Shown: in pieces, positions 35,443 through 49,019 of the stretch | Numbering within the stretch: the first letter of the stretch is position 1 | How the letters are laid out: each line of letters starts with the position of its first letter | Assembly: GCF_003070865.1 (NCBI RefSeq) | Contig: NZ_CP026948.1 | Coordinates: 124,001-188,000, forward strand | DNA length: 64,000 nt | Direction of reading: 5' to 3' | From: Corynebacterium liangguodongii | GTDB lineage: Bacteria; Actinomycetota; Actinomycetes; Mycobacteriales; Mycobacteriaceae | Translations under genes and position numbers: made by a program | The notes under the pieces: model-generated | The model's input: only the letters and a program-made list of their open reading frames with translations | What the model was told of the DNA's origin: nothing | Database searches by the model: none

Positions 35443-37268
35443 CTAGAACTCCACCGACTCCTTTTGAGCAACATGCTCGGTCTTGCGCGATTGCAGTTCC
35501 TCGACCTCGAGGGTCAACACGATCTCGCGCTCGAAGTCGGGGTTGCCCGTGGCCAGCGACTTGTTGCGTGCGGGAACGTCACCCTTGTTGTTCTCGACGT
35601 TCAACTCATTGGCACAGCGTCTACCCTGGTAAATCTGTTGGATCAATTCCTGCTTATTTTTCAGGGTGGGCCAGGCGTGACCGTCCGCTGTTCCTGCAGC
35701 GATGTAGTGGTACACGCGCACGTCCTGGTTCTGGTTGCCCTGACAGATATTCGCCCGTGACGTTGCTCCATGTCTGCAGGTCGCCACGGCACGTCAAATT
35801 GGTGCAGTGCCACCGCTCGGGTCTGGTTGTTGGCACCGGTCGACAACTTCGCGGTGTTGCAGATAACACATCGACCTTACCGTTTTGTAGTCATCGAAGA
35901 GTTCGAGGTTTCGGTCATCCCATTCGTGGATGAATCGGCTGCGGCTCTCATCCATGCCGCGCTCCACGAGTTCCTGGCGCAGCGCCTCGCGGGTGATAAC
36001 AAAATACTCATCGGCGGAGGCCAGGTCTTCGGCCATCCGTAGCTTAGTGCGCACGGCACCAGAGAGGTAGCGGTGGCGCGGAATCCACTCCTCCGGTTCG
36101 AGCGGGTCTTGAAACGCTAGACCTTTTGCCTCCAATTCCTCCACGACGGCGTCGGCGTCGTAACCACCGGGAAGGTCTGCAGGATTGTTGGCGGTAAGTG
36201 CCCTATCGGAGCCCTCGATGATGTCGAGCGCGTCGATGAGAGTGTCTGCGGTGTCAGGTTTGACATCGGTACGAATCGGGTTCGTGGTAAACAGCGGTCC
36301 TTTTGTCGCCTCCTTGGTGTCCGGGTTGTAGCGCTCCAGGGTATAGACGGCGCTCATGAAGAGGGCGGAGGCAATAGCTCCCTCCAAGTGCCGGCGTTTG
36401 ATGACCGGGGCGCTGGAGGTCTGCCGTGCTTGGTACATGAGCTCGTCGTAAACGTCGGTGGACAGATCACCTTCGAAAGGACGATCATCGAGGCCGTTTG
36501 TCGAATCGCCACTTCGCATCCAGTTAGGTGACGGCCTTCTCGACATCAGCCTCGGATTTCTTTATGGGCTCTTTCACCTCGTGGAGGTTGATGAGTCCGT
36601 GGGCTTTTACACAGGAGTCGTACTGCTCGTTGAGGGGCGCAGCGCGTGGAAACCGGCGTACTTTTTCGTGTACCGCACAGGCACCCACTCGGTAGTTCCC
36701 TCGAAGGTATTCTGCCTCTGGAAAAGGTGAGGTCTTTTCCGTCGTTCTAGTTGTGCAGCGTGCCGACAACAGATTCCATCTCAGCGCGTACGGTGCTGAG
36801 CAGGCCGGTGGTGTTCACAGCCTAGGAAATAGCGGTGTCGGCGGTGAGGCGGGCACTCCCCTGCTCGGGGAGGGAAGTGGTGGTGCCCGCGTCGAAGGCC
36901 AGCTGTGCCCTGAAACGCCCTGTGGCGGCGCGCGGGGTGCCCAGGATGTTCTCGGGGTGATCCGCAAAAAGCTTGTTCATGCGGAATGTTTGTCCGTTGA
37001 TCTCCAGCTCTGCGGTGGTCAGGAAGTGCTCGGTGCGCTCGGTGGGCCCTTGGCGGTCCTCGCGACTACAGAAGACCAGCACGTCGGTGGCAACCTGGGT
37101 TCCGGAGTAGGCGGTGAATGCCCCGTTCTTGTCGGAGAGGAGACGGACGTCCGTAATAAAGTCGGCGCGGTCGGTAAGTGCTGCGCGCGGGCCGTAGCCG
37201 TCAATGTTGCCTTTTCGGAGCCCGGGCGCTAGCACAACGAGCGAAGCGAGGCGGTAGAAAAGCTCCAC
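35443..37268 (-). pseudogene. Decayed DarB-like N6-methylase/SNF2-helicase fusion
   Basis: Several minus-strand pieces follow the order of the very large methylase-helicase fusions of phages and plasmids. Piece 1 (37268-36822) has the methylase region: FITDVRLL, GTQVATDVLVF and LFADHPENILGT. Piece 2 (about 36769-36540) has PLNEQYDSCVKAHGLIN. Piece 3 (36546-35794) has YTLERYNPDTKEATKGPLF and YLSGAVRTKLRMAE, matching the conserved YLSGNVR-x-KL block. Piece 4 (about 35760-35443) has the extreme C-terminus, VRVYHYIAAGTADGHAWP-type sequence and ATGNPDFEREI. Frames change between pieces, and the helicase core plus the N-terminal methylase motifs are missing. Confidence 0.75.
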
Positions 37269-37372
37269 AAACTTCTTAGTGCACTGTTGTCAGAGGAGAT
37301 CGGTCGGTCAGCAGTAGCCTGTAGAGCTTCTGTGTCTACCGCAGCATATTCGTTCTCTATTCTTCACACTAA

Positions 37373-37410
37373 AATGTGGGTGGGCCCATATCTTCGGGCT
37401 CACCCACATT
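37373..37410 (-). terminator. Strong hairpin terminator for the 37.4-38.3 kb gene pair
   Basis: A 15-bp stem (AATGTGGGTG... with one G-T pair) with an 8-base loop. On the minus strand it ends ...CCACATTTTAG, 28 bases after the stop of the small membrane protein. Confidence 0.8.
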
Positions 37411-37437
37411 ATGCTGCCAGTACGTCGCCCTTGACGC

Positions 37438-37752
37438 CTACAAAAGCCAGAGGATGGCCAGCGCGATGAAGAACAAAGCCGCAAAGATAGCTGCAGAGGT
37501 GATTAGTGTCTTCTTCTTGAGGAAGAGTGTTCCGTCGTCTCCGGGCTTCGACTCGGCCTTGATCCACGCGTAGGTGCCTGCAACGAGCACGACCCACTCG
37601 CACAGCCAACCCCACCACGGAATCTCTAGCGACCAACCAAAGAGTGCCGACGCCGCGGTAATGATTGTGGCCATGTAGACGACGTAGACTGCAACAGGGA
37701 CTTTCCACCCCTCAGTAACACTCACTGCGTTGCGTGAGGATGAGGAACTCAT
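37438..37752 (-). CDS. Small three-TM membrane protein, possible immunity protein
   Basis: This 104-residue protein has three hydrophobic segments (about 17-37, 44-62, 84-104), the last running to the C-terminus. There is a polar Ser-rich N-terminus and a charged loop ESKPGDDG before a Lys tract. No family is recognised. It starts 43 bases after the secreted protein gene and ends in a strong terminator, so the two form one cassette. Small multi-TM proteins downstream of secreted peptides are often immunity proteins; that role is inference only. Confidence 0.65.
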   Translation of the reverse strand: MSSSSSRNAVSVTEGWKVPVAVYVVYMATIITAASALFGWSLEIPWWGWLCEWVVLVAGTYAWIKAESKPGDDGTLFLKKKTLITSAAIFAALFFIALAILWLL

Positions 37753-37795
37753 TTAGCATCACTTCCTTTTGGTCTTCGTGTGTGGTGTACTGCCT

Positions 37796-38323
37796 TCAGC
37801 AGCTGGCTGCAGTCACGCCTAGACTGGTTGCTGCGCCGCAAGCTGCGCCGCCGACCCCGCCTGTTGCTATACCGAGAGGAGGGCAAACAAGCAAGTCAGC
37901 GGCCGTGTTGATTCCGAGGCTCACCCACTTATTCTCGATGCACCGGTTCGCAACGCCGTCAGCGGATGAGGCGTAGATGACCTCGCCATCATATCCGAGA
38001 GCGATGCCTTGTGGCAGGGTCGCCTTGATGCTGGCGACGAGCTCACCCTTCGCGTTGTACGCGTTGATCACATCTCCTTCAATTTTGACGGTATCTCCCT
38101 CCAACAGACGGGGGACAAGCACATTCTTCTCAACATCGAACGTGCGCGTTCCTTCTGCGGATTTAAACCAAAAATCTGCCTCCGTGCCGTTGGTAACCGT
38201 GCTGCCTTCTGCTGTTTGTCCAGCCACGCCGGACTCTGCTTGTGCAAACGCCGGGGTGAAAAGCGACGACACGATAAGCGAAGCTGCAGCCAAAGAACCG
38301 AAAACTATGCGGGTATTAAGCAC
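37796..38323 (-). CDS. Secreted protein with Cys/Gly-rich hydrophobic C-terminus, bacteriocin-like
   Basis: This is a 175-residue exported protein. A Sec signal peptide ends at about AFAQA (residue 29). A middle segment (50-115) contains EGDTVKIEGDVINAYNAKGE and is beta-like. The C-terminal 48 residues hold four Cys (128, 147, 162, 175, the last being the C-terminal residue) in a Gly/Ala-rich hydrophobic stretch (CPPLGIATGGVGGAACGAA). Propeptide plus Cys-rich hydrophobic tail resembles halocin C8-like and other Sec-exported bacteriocin precursors, without a firm family match. It lies in AT-rich DNA. Confidence 0.65.
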   Translation of the reverse strand: MLNTRIVFGSLAAASLIVSSLFTPAFAQAESGVAGQTAEGSTVTNGTEADFWFKSAEGTRTFDVEKNVLVPRLLEGDTVKIEGDVINAYNAKGELVASIKATLPQGIALGYDGEVIYASSADGVANRCIENKWVSLGINTAADLLVCPPLGIATGGVGGAACGAATSLGVTAASC

Positions 38324-38979
38324 TTTTCCTCCATACCTGTTCCAAACTGAACCTGAACGAACGAAGCCGGGTCAACCTGCTGCGGATACAGCGTAGAAAC
38401 TCTCGTGCGACTGAGAGTTCGTGCGATGTCCTACGCTATCGTGCAGCTCCGTTATGCCTCAGTATAGAACGCACAACGCCGTTGTACAGTATATTCACAG
38501 ACTAAGCGGCTTACAGGCAGTTCATAGTGCGTTTTACGGCTTATTATAGATTCAGGTTAACAGTTGCTATGACGTCAACTATTGTGCTTCGCTGAGCTTC
38601 TTCCCGCACTTCTGTCGTATGTGGGGGTCGAAACGGGGTTCACCCTTCTCGGGTCATTCACTGAGCGACCGCTGGTGCAGGTGCAGAGTCGTTGATTTCG
38701 GCACTATATGAGATCCTGATGGCTTGCGCTTCGTAAGTGAGTGCATTTTCAGGTGCCTTTTGTCACTGCTCTTGCAGAACGAATCGCGAACATTGGTCCC
38801 GTTCGCTTCGCGCTCACACATTACCGTACAACTATACGTTTAGCTACGTTTGGCAAGGAATCAATTTCGTGTTCGTTTTCTTTCGCCCGCATGTCCTCTG
38901 TAGCGCTCCTCGCGCACGAAAAGTACACTGGCGATCAAAATTTCCCACAAACCCACATCGTGAAAGGGTGCAACTCACC
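38324..38979. other. AT-rich intergenic region upstream of ybaB
   Basis: About 650 bases with low GC for this genome (for example 38460-38590). It contains the divergent promoter zones of the secreted-protein gene and ybaB. I see no supported gene. A + strand frame at 38620-38690 ends in a short peptide that could be a transposase tail, but I could not confirm any insertion sequence or terminal repeat. Confidence 0.45.
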
Positions 38980-39330
38980 GTGACCCAGCCGAACATCCCC
39001 CAGGACATGCAGGACCTTATCCGCCAGGCAGCCGAGGTTCAGGCGCAGCTGCAGAAGGCGCAGGAGGAGCTGCTTGCTACCACCGTGGAGGGCACCGCCG
39101 GCGGCGGGCTTGTCTCCATCACCATGTCCGGCGGGGCGGAGATTAAGGACCTCTCCATCAAGCCGGAGGCGGTGGATCCTGAGGACGTCGAGACGCTGCA
39201 GGACCTCATCCTCGCCGCATACCGCGACGCGCACAACAAGGCCGGCCAGCTCGCTCAGAGCAAGATCGGACCGCTCGCCGGTGCGGCTCAGCCGGGTGCC
39301 GGCGAGATCCCGTTCGGGGGCATCGTCTAG
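38980..39330 (+). CDS. ybaB: YbaB/EbfC nucleoid-associated protein
   Basis: This is a 116-residue DNA-binding dimer of the YbaB family. It has an N-terminal Gln/Glu-rich helix (QDMQDLIRQAAEVQAQLQKAQ), then the conserved G-G-G-L-V-x-I-T-M-S-G and DLILAAYRDAHNKA segments. GTG 38980 is chosen because it begins the family domain and has GAAAGGG upstream; the frame is open another 243 bases but that sequence is not family-like. recR follows after 9 bases. Confidence 0.92.
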   Translation: MTQPNIPQDMQDLIRQAAEVQAQLQKAQEELLATTVEGTAGGGLVSITMSGGAEIKDLSIKPEAVDPEDVETLQDLILAAYRDAHNKAGQLAQSKIGPLAGAAQPGAGEIPFGGIV

Positions 39331-39339
39331 GGTCGAGGG

Positions 39340-39966
39340 GTGTTTGAAGGACCTCTGCAAGACCTTATCGACGAGCTCTCGCGCCTGCCCGGGGTCGGGC
39401 CTAAAAGCGCCCAGAGGATCGCCTTTCACCTGCTCAAGCAGGACGCGGACGATATCGATAGGCTCGTCGCCGCGCTGGGCGCCGTGCGCGACGGGGTGAG
39501 GTTCTGCCGGGTCTGCTCGAACGTTTCGCGTGACGACGTCTGCCGCATCTGCGCCGACACCGGCCGCGACGCGGGGTTGGTCTGCGTGGTCGAAGACGCC
39601 AAGGACATCCAGGTCATCGAGCGCACCGGCGAGTACCAGGGCCGCTACCACGTGCTCGGCGGGGCGCTCGACCCGCTGGCCAACGTCGGGCCCAAAGACC
39701 TCGACATTGCCAAGTTGCTCCAGCGCATCGGCTCCGTGCTGCCAGACGTCGAGGGCGCGGAGCCGCCAACGATCCACGAGGTCATTATCGCCACCGACCC
39801 CGATACCGAGGGAGAGGCGACCGCGTCCTACCTCGCGCGTCTGCTCAAAGACTTCCCGGACCTCGTCGTCTCCCGTCTCGCCTCTGGCATGCCGCTCGGC
39901 GGGGACTTAGAGTTCGTCGACGAACTGACCCTCTCTCGCGCGCTAACGGGGCGGCTGACGCTCTAG
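39340..39966 (+). CDS. recR: Recombination protein RecR
   Basis: This is a component of the RecFOR gap-repair pathway that loads RecA. It has 208 residues. A helix-hairpin-helix lies near [17 protein letters not shown]. The zinc finger is C-x2-C (CRVC) ... C-x2-C (CRIC). The Toprim domain follows, with [15 protein letters not shown] and [14 protein letters not shown]. The GTG start is 9 bases after ybaB. The C-terminus ALTGRLTL is typical. Confidence 0.95.
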   Translation: MFEGPLQDLIDELSRLPGVGPKSAQRIAFHLLKQDADDIDRLVAALGAVRDGVRFCRVCSNVSRDDVCRICADTGRDAGLVCVVEDAKDIQVIERTGEYQGRYHVLGGALDPLANVGPKDLDIAKLLQRIGSVLPDVEGAEPPTIHEVIIATDPDTEGEATASYLARLLKDFPDLVVSRLASGMPLGGDLEFVDELTLSRALTGRLTL

Positions 39967-40686
39967 CTAGCGCATCCGCTCGAGCCGCAGCCGGTCGATC
40001 TCTGCGAGCTCCAGTGGCTCCAGGTCTGACATGGGGATTCCCAGGGCTTTGGCCATGAGCAGGTCAGCCAGCTGCGGATTGCGCGCCAGCGCGGGTCCGT
40101 GCATGTAAGTTGCGATGATGCTGCCCTGCACCACGCCCTCGACGTCGGTGTTCTCCGCGTTGCCCACCCCGCGCTTGACGGTGCCTAGTGCTGAGGCCTC
40201 GGGGCCGAGGACGGTTCCGCCCATGTGGTTTTCGAACCCGGTGAGCGGCTCGGTCAGCCCCGCGGTGATACCAGCGCGCGTGGGGTGCGAGGCGACTTCG
40301 CCGATGGCGCGGGTGGTCATGGGGGTGGTGGTGGCGTCGATAAGCCCGAGCCCCTCGACGGTCTCGCCGTGGGCGGTGAAGGCGTGCCCGAGGACCTGCA
40401 TGCCCGCGCACACGGCGAAGATCGGGCGGCCGTCGGCGGCCGCGGACTGCAGGCCGGGGGAAGCCTTCAGGCGCGACGAGGCGATAATCTGGGCGGCATC
40501 CTCGCCGCCGCCGATGGTGTAGACGTCGCAGTCGGCGGGAACGTCGTCACCGAGCCCGATGCGTTCGATCTCGGCCTCCATCCCACGCATGCGGGCGCGC
40601 TGGCGCAGCACCAGGGCGTTGCCGTCGTCGCCGTAGGTGCCCAGGACGTCCGGCAGGACCAGTCCGATGCGCAGACGCTTAGCCAC
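39967..40686 (-). CDS. gatD: Lipid II isoglutaminyl synthase, glutaminase subunit
   Basis: This is a 239-residue class I (CobB/CobQ-like) glutamine amidotransferase that releases ammonia for amidation of D-Glu in lipid II. The nucleophile Cys lies in FAVCAGMQVLGH (about 92-103), and the catalytic His in ATYMHGPALARNP (about 195). It overlaps murT by 8 bases, the usual pairing. It converges on recR with no gap. Confidence 0.93.
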   Translation of the reverse strand: MAKRLRIGLVLPDVLGTYGDDGNALVLRQRARMRGMEAEIERIGLGDDVPADCDVYTIGGGEDAAQIIASSRLKASPGLQSAAADGRPIFAVCAGMQVLGHAFTAHGETVEGLGLIDATTTPMTTRAIGEVASHPTRAGITAGLTEPLTGFENHMGGTVLGPEASALGTVKRGVGNAENTDVEGVVQGSIIATYMHGPALARNPQLADLLMAKALGIPMSDLEPLELAEIDRLRLERMR

Positions 40687-41950
40687 GGTAGTCCTCCTGC
40701 TTGCTCAGGTCCTTCTTTAAGTCGCGGAACGCGGTGTAGTTGGCCAGCACCTCCACCCGGCCCGGCGGGCAGGCGCGGATCGCCCTGACGGGATCATGGA
40801 TGAGCTCGTGCTCGATGCCGGCGTAGAGCAGGCGCACCGCAAGGTCCGTGCCGCGCTCCCCGGCGGCGACGACGTGGATGCCCTCGAAGTCCTCGAACTT
40901 CACGTCCCACAGCCACGAGAGGTCCTCGCCGTCGGCCACCTGCCCGTTGGTGGCAATCACCAGCCCGTCCGCCGAGCGATCCACCATGCTCAGCGCCTCC
41001 TGCCAGCCGGCCGGGTTCTTCGCCAACAGCAGGTGCACGTCGCGCTCGCCGAGGGCGACGCGGGAGTAGCGCCCGGCGACGTTGTCGATACCCTCCGCCG
41101 CGCGCACGGCGTCCGCGAAGGGCACCCCGAACGCCTCGACCGCGCACGCGATCGCCTGGGCGGCGTTGCCCAGGTTGGCGCGGCCTGGCAGCTTCAGCGC
41201 CAACTCGGCCTCGCCGCGCGGGGAGTGGAGGGTCGATCCGTCGAGCCAGTAGGAGGGGGCCGGGCGGCGGAACTCGCGGCCGTCGGCAAGCTTTTGTACG
41301 CCATACCAGTCGCCGTCTCCCTGCACGACGTGCCCGCCGGAGCGCGGATTGGTCACCGAATCGCCGAGCCAGCCGGCCCCGGCCGCGACCCACACGACGT
41401 TGGGGTGATCGTAGGCCACGGACGAGACGAGCACGTCGTCGCAGTTGGCAACGACCGTGGCCTCGGGGTGCGCATCGATGCCGGCGCGCAGGGCGCGCTC
41501 GATCTTGTTGATCTCCCCGACGCGGTCGAGCTGGTCGCGCGAGAGGTTAAGCAGGATAAACGCGAGCGGATCGAGCTTGTCCGCGGCCGCCGGCACGTGC
41601 AGCTCGTCGACCTCGAGCACGATGTGAGAGGCGTCCCTGCCGGCGAGGAGGGCAGAGATGATGCCGGCGTCCATGTTGTCGCCGCCATCGTTGGTGGCCA
41701 CAGTGTGCTTGGTGGCCACGGCGGCGGCGAGCATGCGCGTCGTGGTGGACTTGCCGTTCGTCCCCGTCACCAGCGCAGCCGGACGGCCGCCACCGAGCGA
41801 GGCCATGATCGTCGGGTCGATCGCACCCGCGACGAGCCCGCCGATCATGCCGCCGGCGCCGCGGCCGGTGGCGCGGGACGCGGTGGTCGCGAGCCTTGCT
41901 GCGGCGACCGCGGCGCCCGCGCGCAGACGTGAGAGGGGACCGGTTTTCAT
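40679..41950 (-). CDS. murT: Lipid II isoglutaminyl synthase, Mur-ligase subunit
   Basis: This is the ATP-dependent amidating subunit acting on lipid II D-glutamate, partner of GatD. It has 423 residues from ATG 41950. The P-loop is TGTNGKSTTTRML near residues 58-70, the Mur middle domain carries LEVDELHVP and NLSRDQLDR, and the C-terminal domain ends just inside gatD. Where firmicute MurT has a four-Cys ribbon, this protein shows NPRSGG and no Cys pair. The longer frame to 42115 adds an implausible basic N-terminus. Confidence 0.93.
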   Translation of the reverse strand: MKTGPLSRLRAGAAVAAARLATTASRATGRGAGGMIGGLVAGAIDPTIMASLGGGRPAALVTGTNGKSTTTRMLAAAVATKHTVATNDGGDNMDAGIISALLAGRDASHIVLEVDELHVPAAADKLDPLAFILLNLSRDQLDRVGEINKIERALRAGIDAHPEATVVANCDDVLVSSVAYDHPNVVWVAAGAGWLGDSVTNPRSGGHVVQGDGDWYGVQKLADGREFRRPAPSYWLDGSTLHSPRGEAELALKLPGRANLGNAAQAIACAVEAFGVPFADAVRAAEGIDNVAGRYSRVALGERDVHLLLAKNPAGWQEALSMVDRSADGLVIATNGQVADGEDLSWLWDVKFEDFEGIHVVAAGERGTDLAVRLLYAGIEHELIHDPVRAIRACPPGRVEVLANYTAFRDLKKDLSKQEDYRG

Positions 41951-42133
41951 GGGTCTTAGCGTACTCAACACTGCCCGGCGGTCGTTGAACGGGCGATGAG
42001 AGGTGTGGCGCACCTTTTCCGCAGAACCTTGCTGCACTGTGCGAGGGGCATCGCTACGCTGGCGAGAAAAGCTATCGCGCTTTATGCGCTGTGTCGCCAA
42101 TTCGGGTGCTAGCAAGAAAAGGAAGGACGAATT

Positions 42134-42607
42134 GTGATGGGCAACCTCTTGCTCTTTGCCCTGCTGTCGTGGCTGCCGTGCCTTGCGCTAGTGGGCGTTG
42201 CGTGGGCTTGGCTTGGGAAAAACGGGGCCGAATCGCTCACGACGAGCGTGATCGCGGTCGTTGTCTCGGGCGCACTTGGATTCGGGCTTGGTGCGCTCTT
42301 GCTGGGGCCGCTCGCTGATTCACCGCTGCTCATCGCGCTGGCTGTGGTTGTCGCGGTGGGGGTCTTTGGCGCCCTCGCGGCGCGGCGTGCCCCGTGGACA
42401 GCTGCGTTGGCTGCCGCATCCGCGATCGCGGGAGCGCATGTGGCGGTCCCGGCCCGCAATGTCGGGGATTTTTCCTCCCCGGACGGCCAGGGTGTCTTCT
42501 GGGCCATGCCGGTTTTAGACCTCTGGTTGATTCTCGGCGTTCCGCTGCTGTGCGCGCTGCTTGTTGTGGTTGTGCTGCGCACGCGCAGCGCACCGCTGGG
42601 CGCTTGA
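42134..42607 (+). CDS. Hypothetical four-TM membrane protein
   Basis: This is a 157-residue hydrophobic protein with about five hydrophobic stretches (about 5-27, 38-60, 65-83, 88-106, 128-148). No family motif is recognised. Tandem GTG-ATG starts follow a GGAAGGA ribosome binding site. It lies alone between divergent murT and convergent dnaQ-like genes. The function is unknown. Confidence 0.75.
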   Translation: MMGNLLLFALLSWLPCLALVGVAWAWLGKNGAESLTTSVIAVVVSGALGFGLGALLLGPLADSPLLIALAVVVAVGVFGALAARRAPWTAALAAASAIAGAHVAVPARNVGDFSSPDGQGVFWAMPVLDLWLILGVPLLCALLVVVVLRTRSAPLGA

Positions 42608-42619
42608 GAAACGGGCGGC

Positions 42620-43630
42620 CTACCCGGTGCGCGCCACGGCGCGCTGGAACTGGTCGGCGGAGAGTACGGGTATCTGCTTCCGTGCTGCGTGCATGGCCTT
42701 TCCCCGCAGCGCCGCGCCCTGGGCCACCGCGTCCGAGACGACCAGGGAGGTCTGGCGGGTGAGCTTCTCAGAGTAGTTCAGGCCCGCGTCGAGGGCGAGG
42801 GCGATGACCTCGTCCGGATCGACGGCGATGTCGTCGGTGACAACGATCTCCATGCCCGGCGCAAGCCCCCGATCCGGCGTGTACACCCCGGGGTTGGGGG
42901 TACCTTGGGCGTCGTTTTCGGCGTCGACACGCAGGGCGGAGCGCTGCAGGCCGAAGCGGTCGGCGGCGAGGTCATCGGGAGCGAGCTGCGCCACCGGGCC
43001 GGCCGCGCGCAGTGCGAAGAAGAGCGAGAGCACCATCAGCGTGCGCTCGCGGGAGGTCTCTTCCTCCGTGCGGGCGGCGCGCTGCACCGAGGCCGTGGGG
43101 TCGTCGGCAGGCAGCCCAAGAGCGCGGGCGAGGGCGGCGGGGCGGGTATCGAGCGGGATGACGCCGTGGCGCCGCGCGGCGGCAAGCGTATCGACGATCC
43201 CGCAAGGCCGCGGGATGTGCCCGACGCGCCGACGGCGCTTACCGCCTCGCTCGGCGCGCGAGCGGTTCGCACGCGCCGCGGCGGTCATCGCTCGGCGCGC
43301 CTCTGAGACGATGAACCCCCAGGCCAAGGGGGCGTCGTGAAGCACGAGCGTGCGCTTGTCCACGAGCCTGTCGAGCGCCTTGAGGTGCCTGGCGAAGCGG
43401 GGTGCCTGGGCAAAGTCGCTGGGCTCGAGCCCGTGGTTGTGGCGCGGCCCGGCGTCCCCACCGGGATTGAACACGCAGTGGAACTCCTCGCCAATGGCGC
43501 CCTCGTCATTAAAAGTGACGGCATCGAGCGTGAGCAGTCGCCCCGTCGACGGGTGGATCCCCGTCGCCTGGATGGTCAGCGCGACGAACGGATAGGCCTC
43601 GACGGGGTTATCGGTGCTCGGCTGCGCCAC
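42620..43630 (-). CDS. DnaQ-like exonuclease/BRCT protein with altered active site
   Basis: This 336-residue protein has an N-terminal DnaQ/RNase T-like fold (about 10-170) and a C-terminal BRCT-like region (about 255-335, with GMEIVVTDDI and SLVVSDAVAQGA). Annotated relatives are called DNA polymerase III epsilon. The catalytic first motif, normally D-x-E in FVAxDxETTG, reads ALTIQATG here, and the His/Asp motif reads LHDAPLAWGFI, so nuclease activity is doubtful. GTG 43630 is chosen because it lies 4 bases after the leuA stop. It is probably co-transcribed with leuA. Confidence 0.8.
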   Translation of the reverse strand: MAQPSTDNPVEAYPFVALTIQATGIHPSTGRLLTLDAVTFNDEGAIGEEFHCVFNPGGDAGPRHNHGLEPSDFAQAPRFARHLKALDRLVDKRTLVLHDAPLAWGFIVSEARRAMTAAARANRSRAERGGKRRRRVGHIPRPCGIVDTLAAARRHGVIPLDTRPAALARALGLPADDPTASVQRAARTEEETSRERTLMVLSLFFALRAAGPVAQLAPDDLAADRFGLQRSALRVDAENDAQGTPNPGVYTPDRGLAPGMEIVVTDDIAVDPDEVIALALDAGLNYSEKLTRQTSLVVSDAVAQGAALRGKAMHAARKQIPVLSADQFQRAVARTG

Positions 43631-43634
43631 CGGC

Positions 43635-45638
<2,004 letters not shown>

Positions 45639-45656
45639 TCATACACCCCCGCGCGC

Positions 45657-46520
45657 TTATGCCACTGGCCTGCGCGCCAACATGCCCGTGGCAACGAGCA
45701 TGCCGCTAATCGACGCCCCCATCACCGCCCACTCCGCGACCGTGTTGACCTGCAGACTCTCGCCCAGGATGGTCAACCCTAGGGTGAGCGCGATGAGCGG
45801 TTCGACGATCTTCATCGCGGGCAGGGAGGCCGAGAGCACCCCCGCGCCGAACGCGTATTGCTGGACTGCGGTGCCGAGCACGGAGGCCGCGAGCATCGCC
45901 CAGAACTGCCACGTGGACACCAGCGCGGGAAGCCCCCCGGCGGCGAACGCGTCCACCGCGACCTTGGAAAAGACGGCCAAGTAGCCGAACACAGCGCCGC
46001 AGACGATGCCGTAGAGGAGGGCCTGGGCGTAAGGGGGGCGTCGATAAGCAGCTGCGACAACGAGCGCGCAGGCGATGGCCCCCACCGCGATGGCCGCCGC
46101 CCACTCCCACCAGGCGGCGACGCGTTGCCCCGGCACCGGCCGACCCAGCACGATGACAACGCCGACGCACGCGGTGAGAGCCAGCGCCCACAACGCCTCG
46201 CCGGTATCCATGCGGCGCCGCTCCACGCGGGCGGAGAGCACGAGGGTGAACATGAGGGAGAGCACCAAAATCGGCTGGACAACCAGCAGGGAGCCGAACC
46301 CCAGGGCGAGCGCCTGCAGGCCGTAGGCCACAAACGCCAGGCAGAGGGAGGCCCACCACTGTGCGCTGCGTAGCGAGCCCAGCGGCGAGGCGTTGGCCTC
46401 CGTGTGGCTTAAGCCCGTGCGCAGGATGTGGTGGCGCCACACGGTGCCCACCGCGATCGTCAACGCTGAGGCGAGCGCGAAGGTCACGGCGAGGACGTTG
46501 CTGTGGTTGTGCACGGCCAT
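45657..46520 (-). CDS. DMT/EamA-like transporter
   Basis: This is a 287-residue membrane protein with about nine to ten hydrophobic helices, and two related halves typical of the drug/metabolite transporter superfamily. ATG 46520 starts the hydrophobic core; the longer frame to 47189 is antisense to lysC. Motif-like segments include VQPILVLSLMFTLVLSARV and KIVEPLIALTLGLTILGE at the end of the second half. The substrate is unknown. It is divergent from lysC. Confidence 0.88.
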   Translation of the reverse strand: MAVHNHSNVLAVTFALASALTIAVGTVWRHHILRTGLSHTEANASPLGSLRSAQWWASLCLAFVAYGLQALALGFGSLLVVQPILVLSLMFTLVLSARVERRRMDTGEALWALALTACVGVVIVLGRPVPGQRVAAWWEWAAAIAVGAIACALVVAAAYRRPPYAQALLYGIVCGAVFGYLAVFSKVAVDAFAAGGLPALVSTWQFWAMLAASVLGTAVQQYAFGAGVLSASLPAMKIVEPLIALTLGLTILGESLQVNTVAEWAVMGASISGMLVATGMLARRPVA

Positions 46521-46604
46521 CCACACTAGAGGCTGTGCGGGGCAATGAGTATTATTGAGACGCGCATTCCACAAAAATTTCGAACCGGAAGGTGGCTCGA
46601 AGGC

Positions 46605-48924
<2,320 letters not shown>

Positions 48925-49019
48925 GCCCGCCCGGGCGGCAATGCGCCGAGGACACAATTGTGTTGCAGTCCGGTAAAGATGGGCATCGTAGCTTGCTTGT
49001 CTGGGACCATGAGACGACA

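Noticed and set aside
38600..38740. Possible insertion-sequence end upstream of ybaB
   Set aside because: No terminal inverted repeat, target duplication or transposase motif could be seen.
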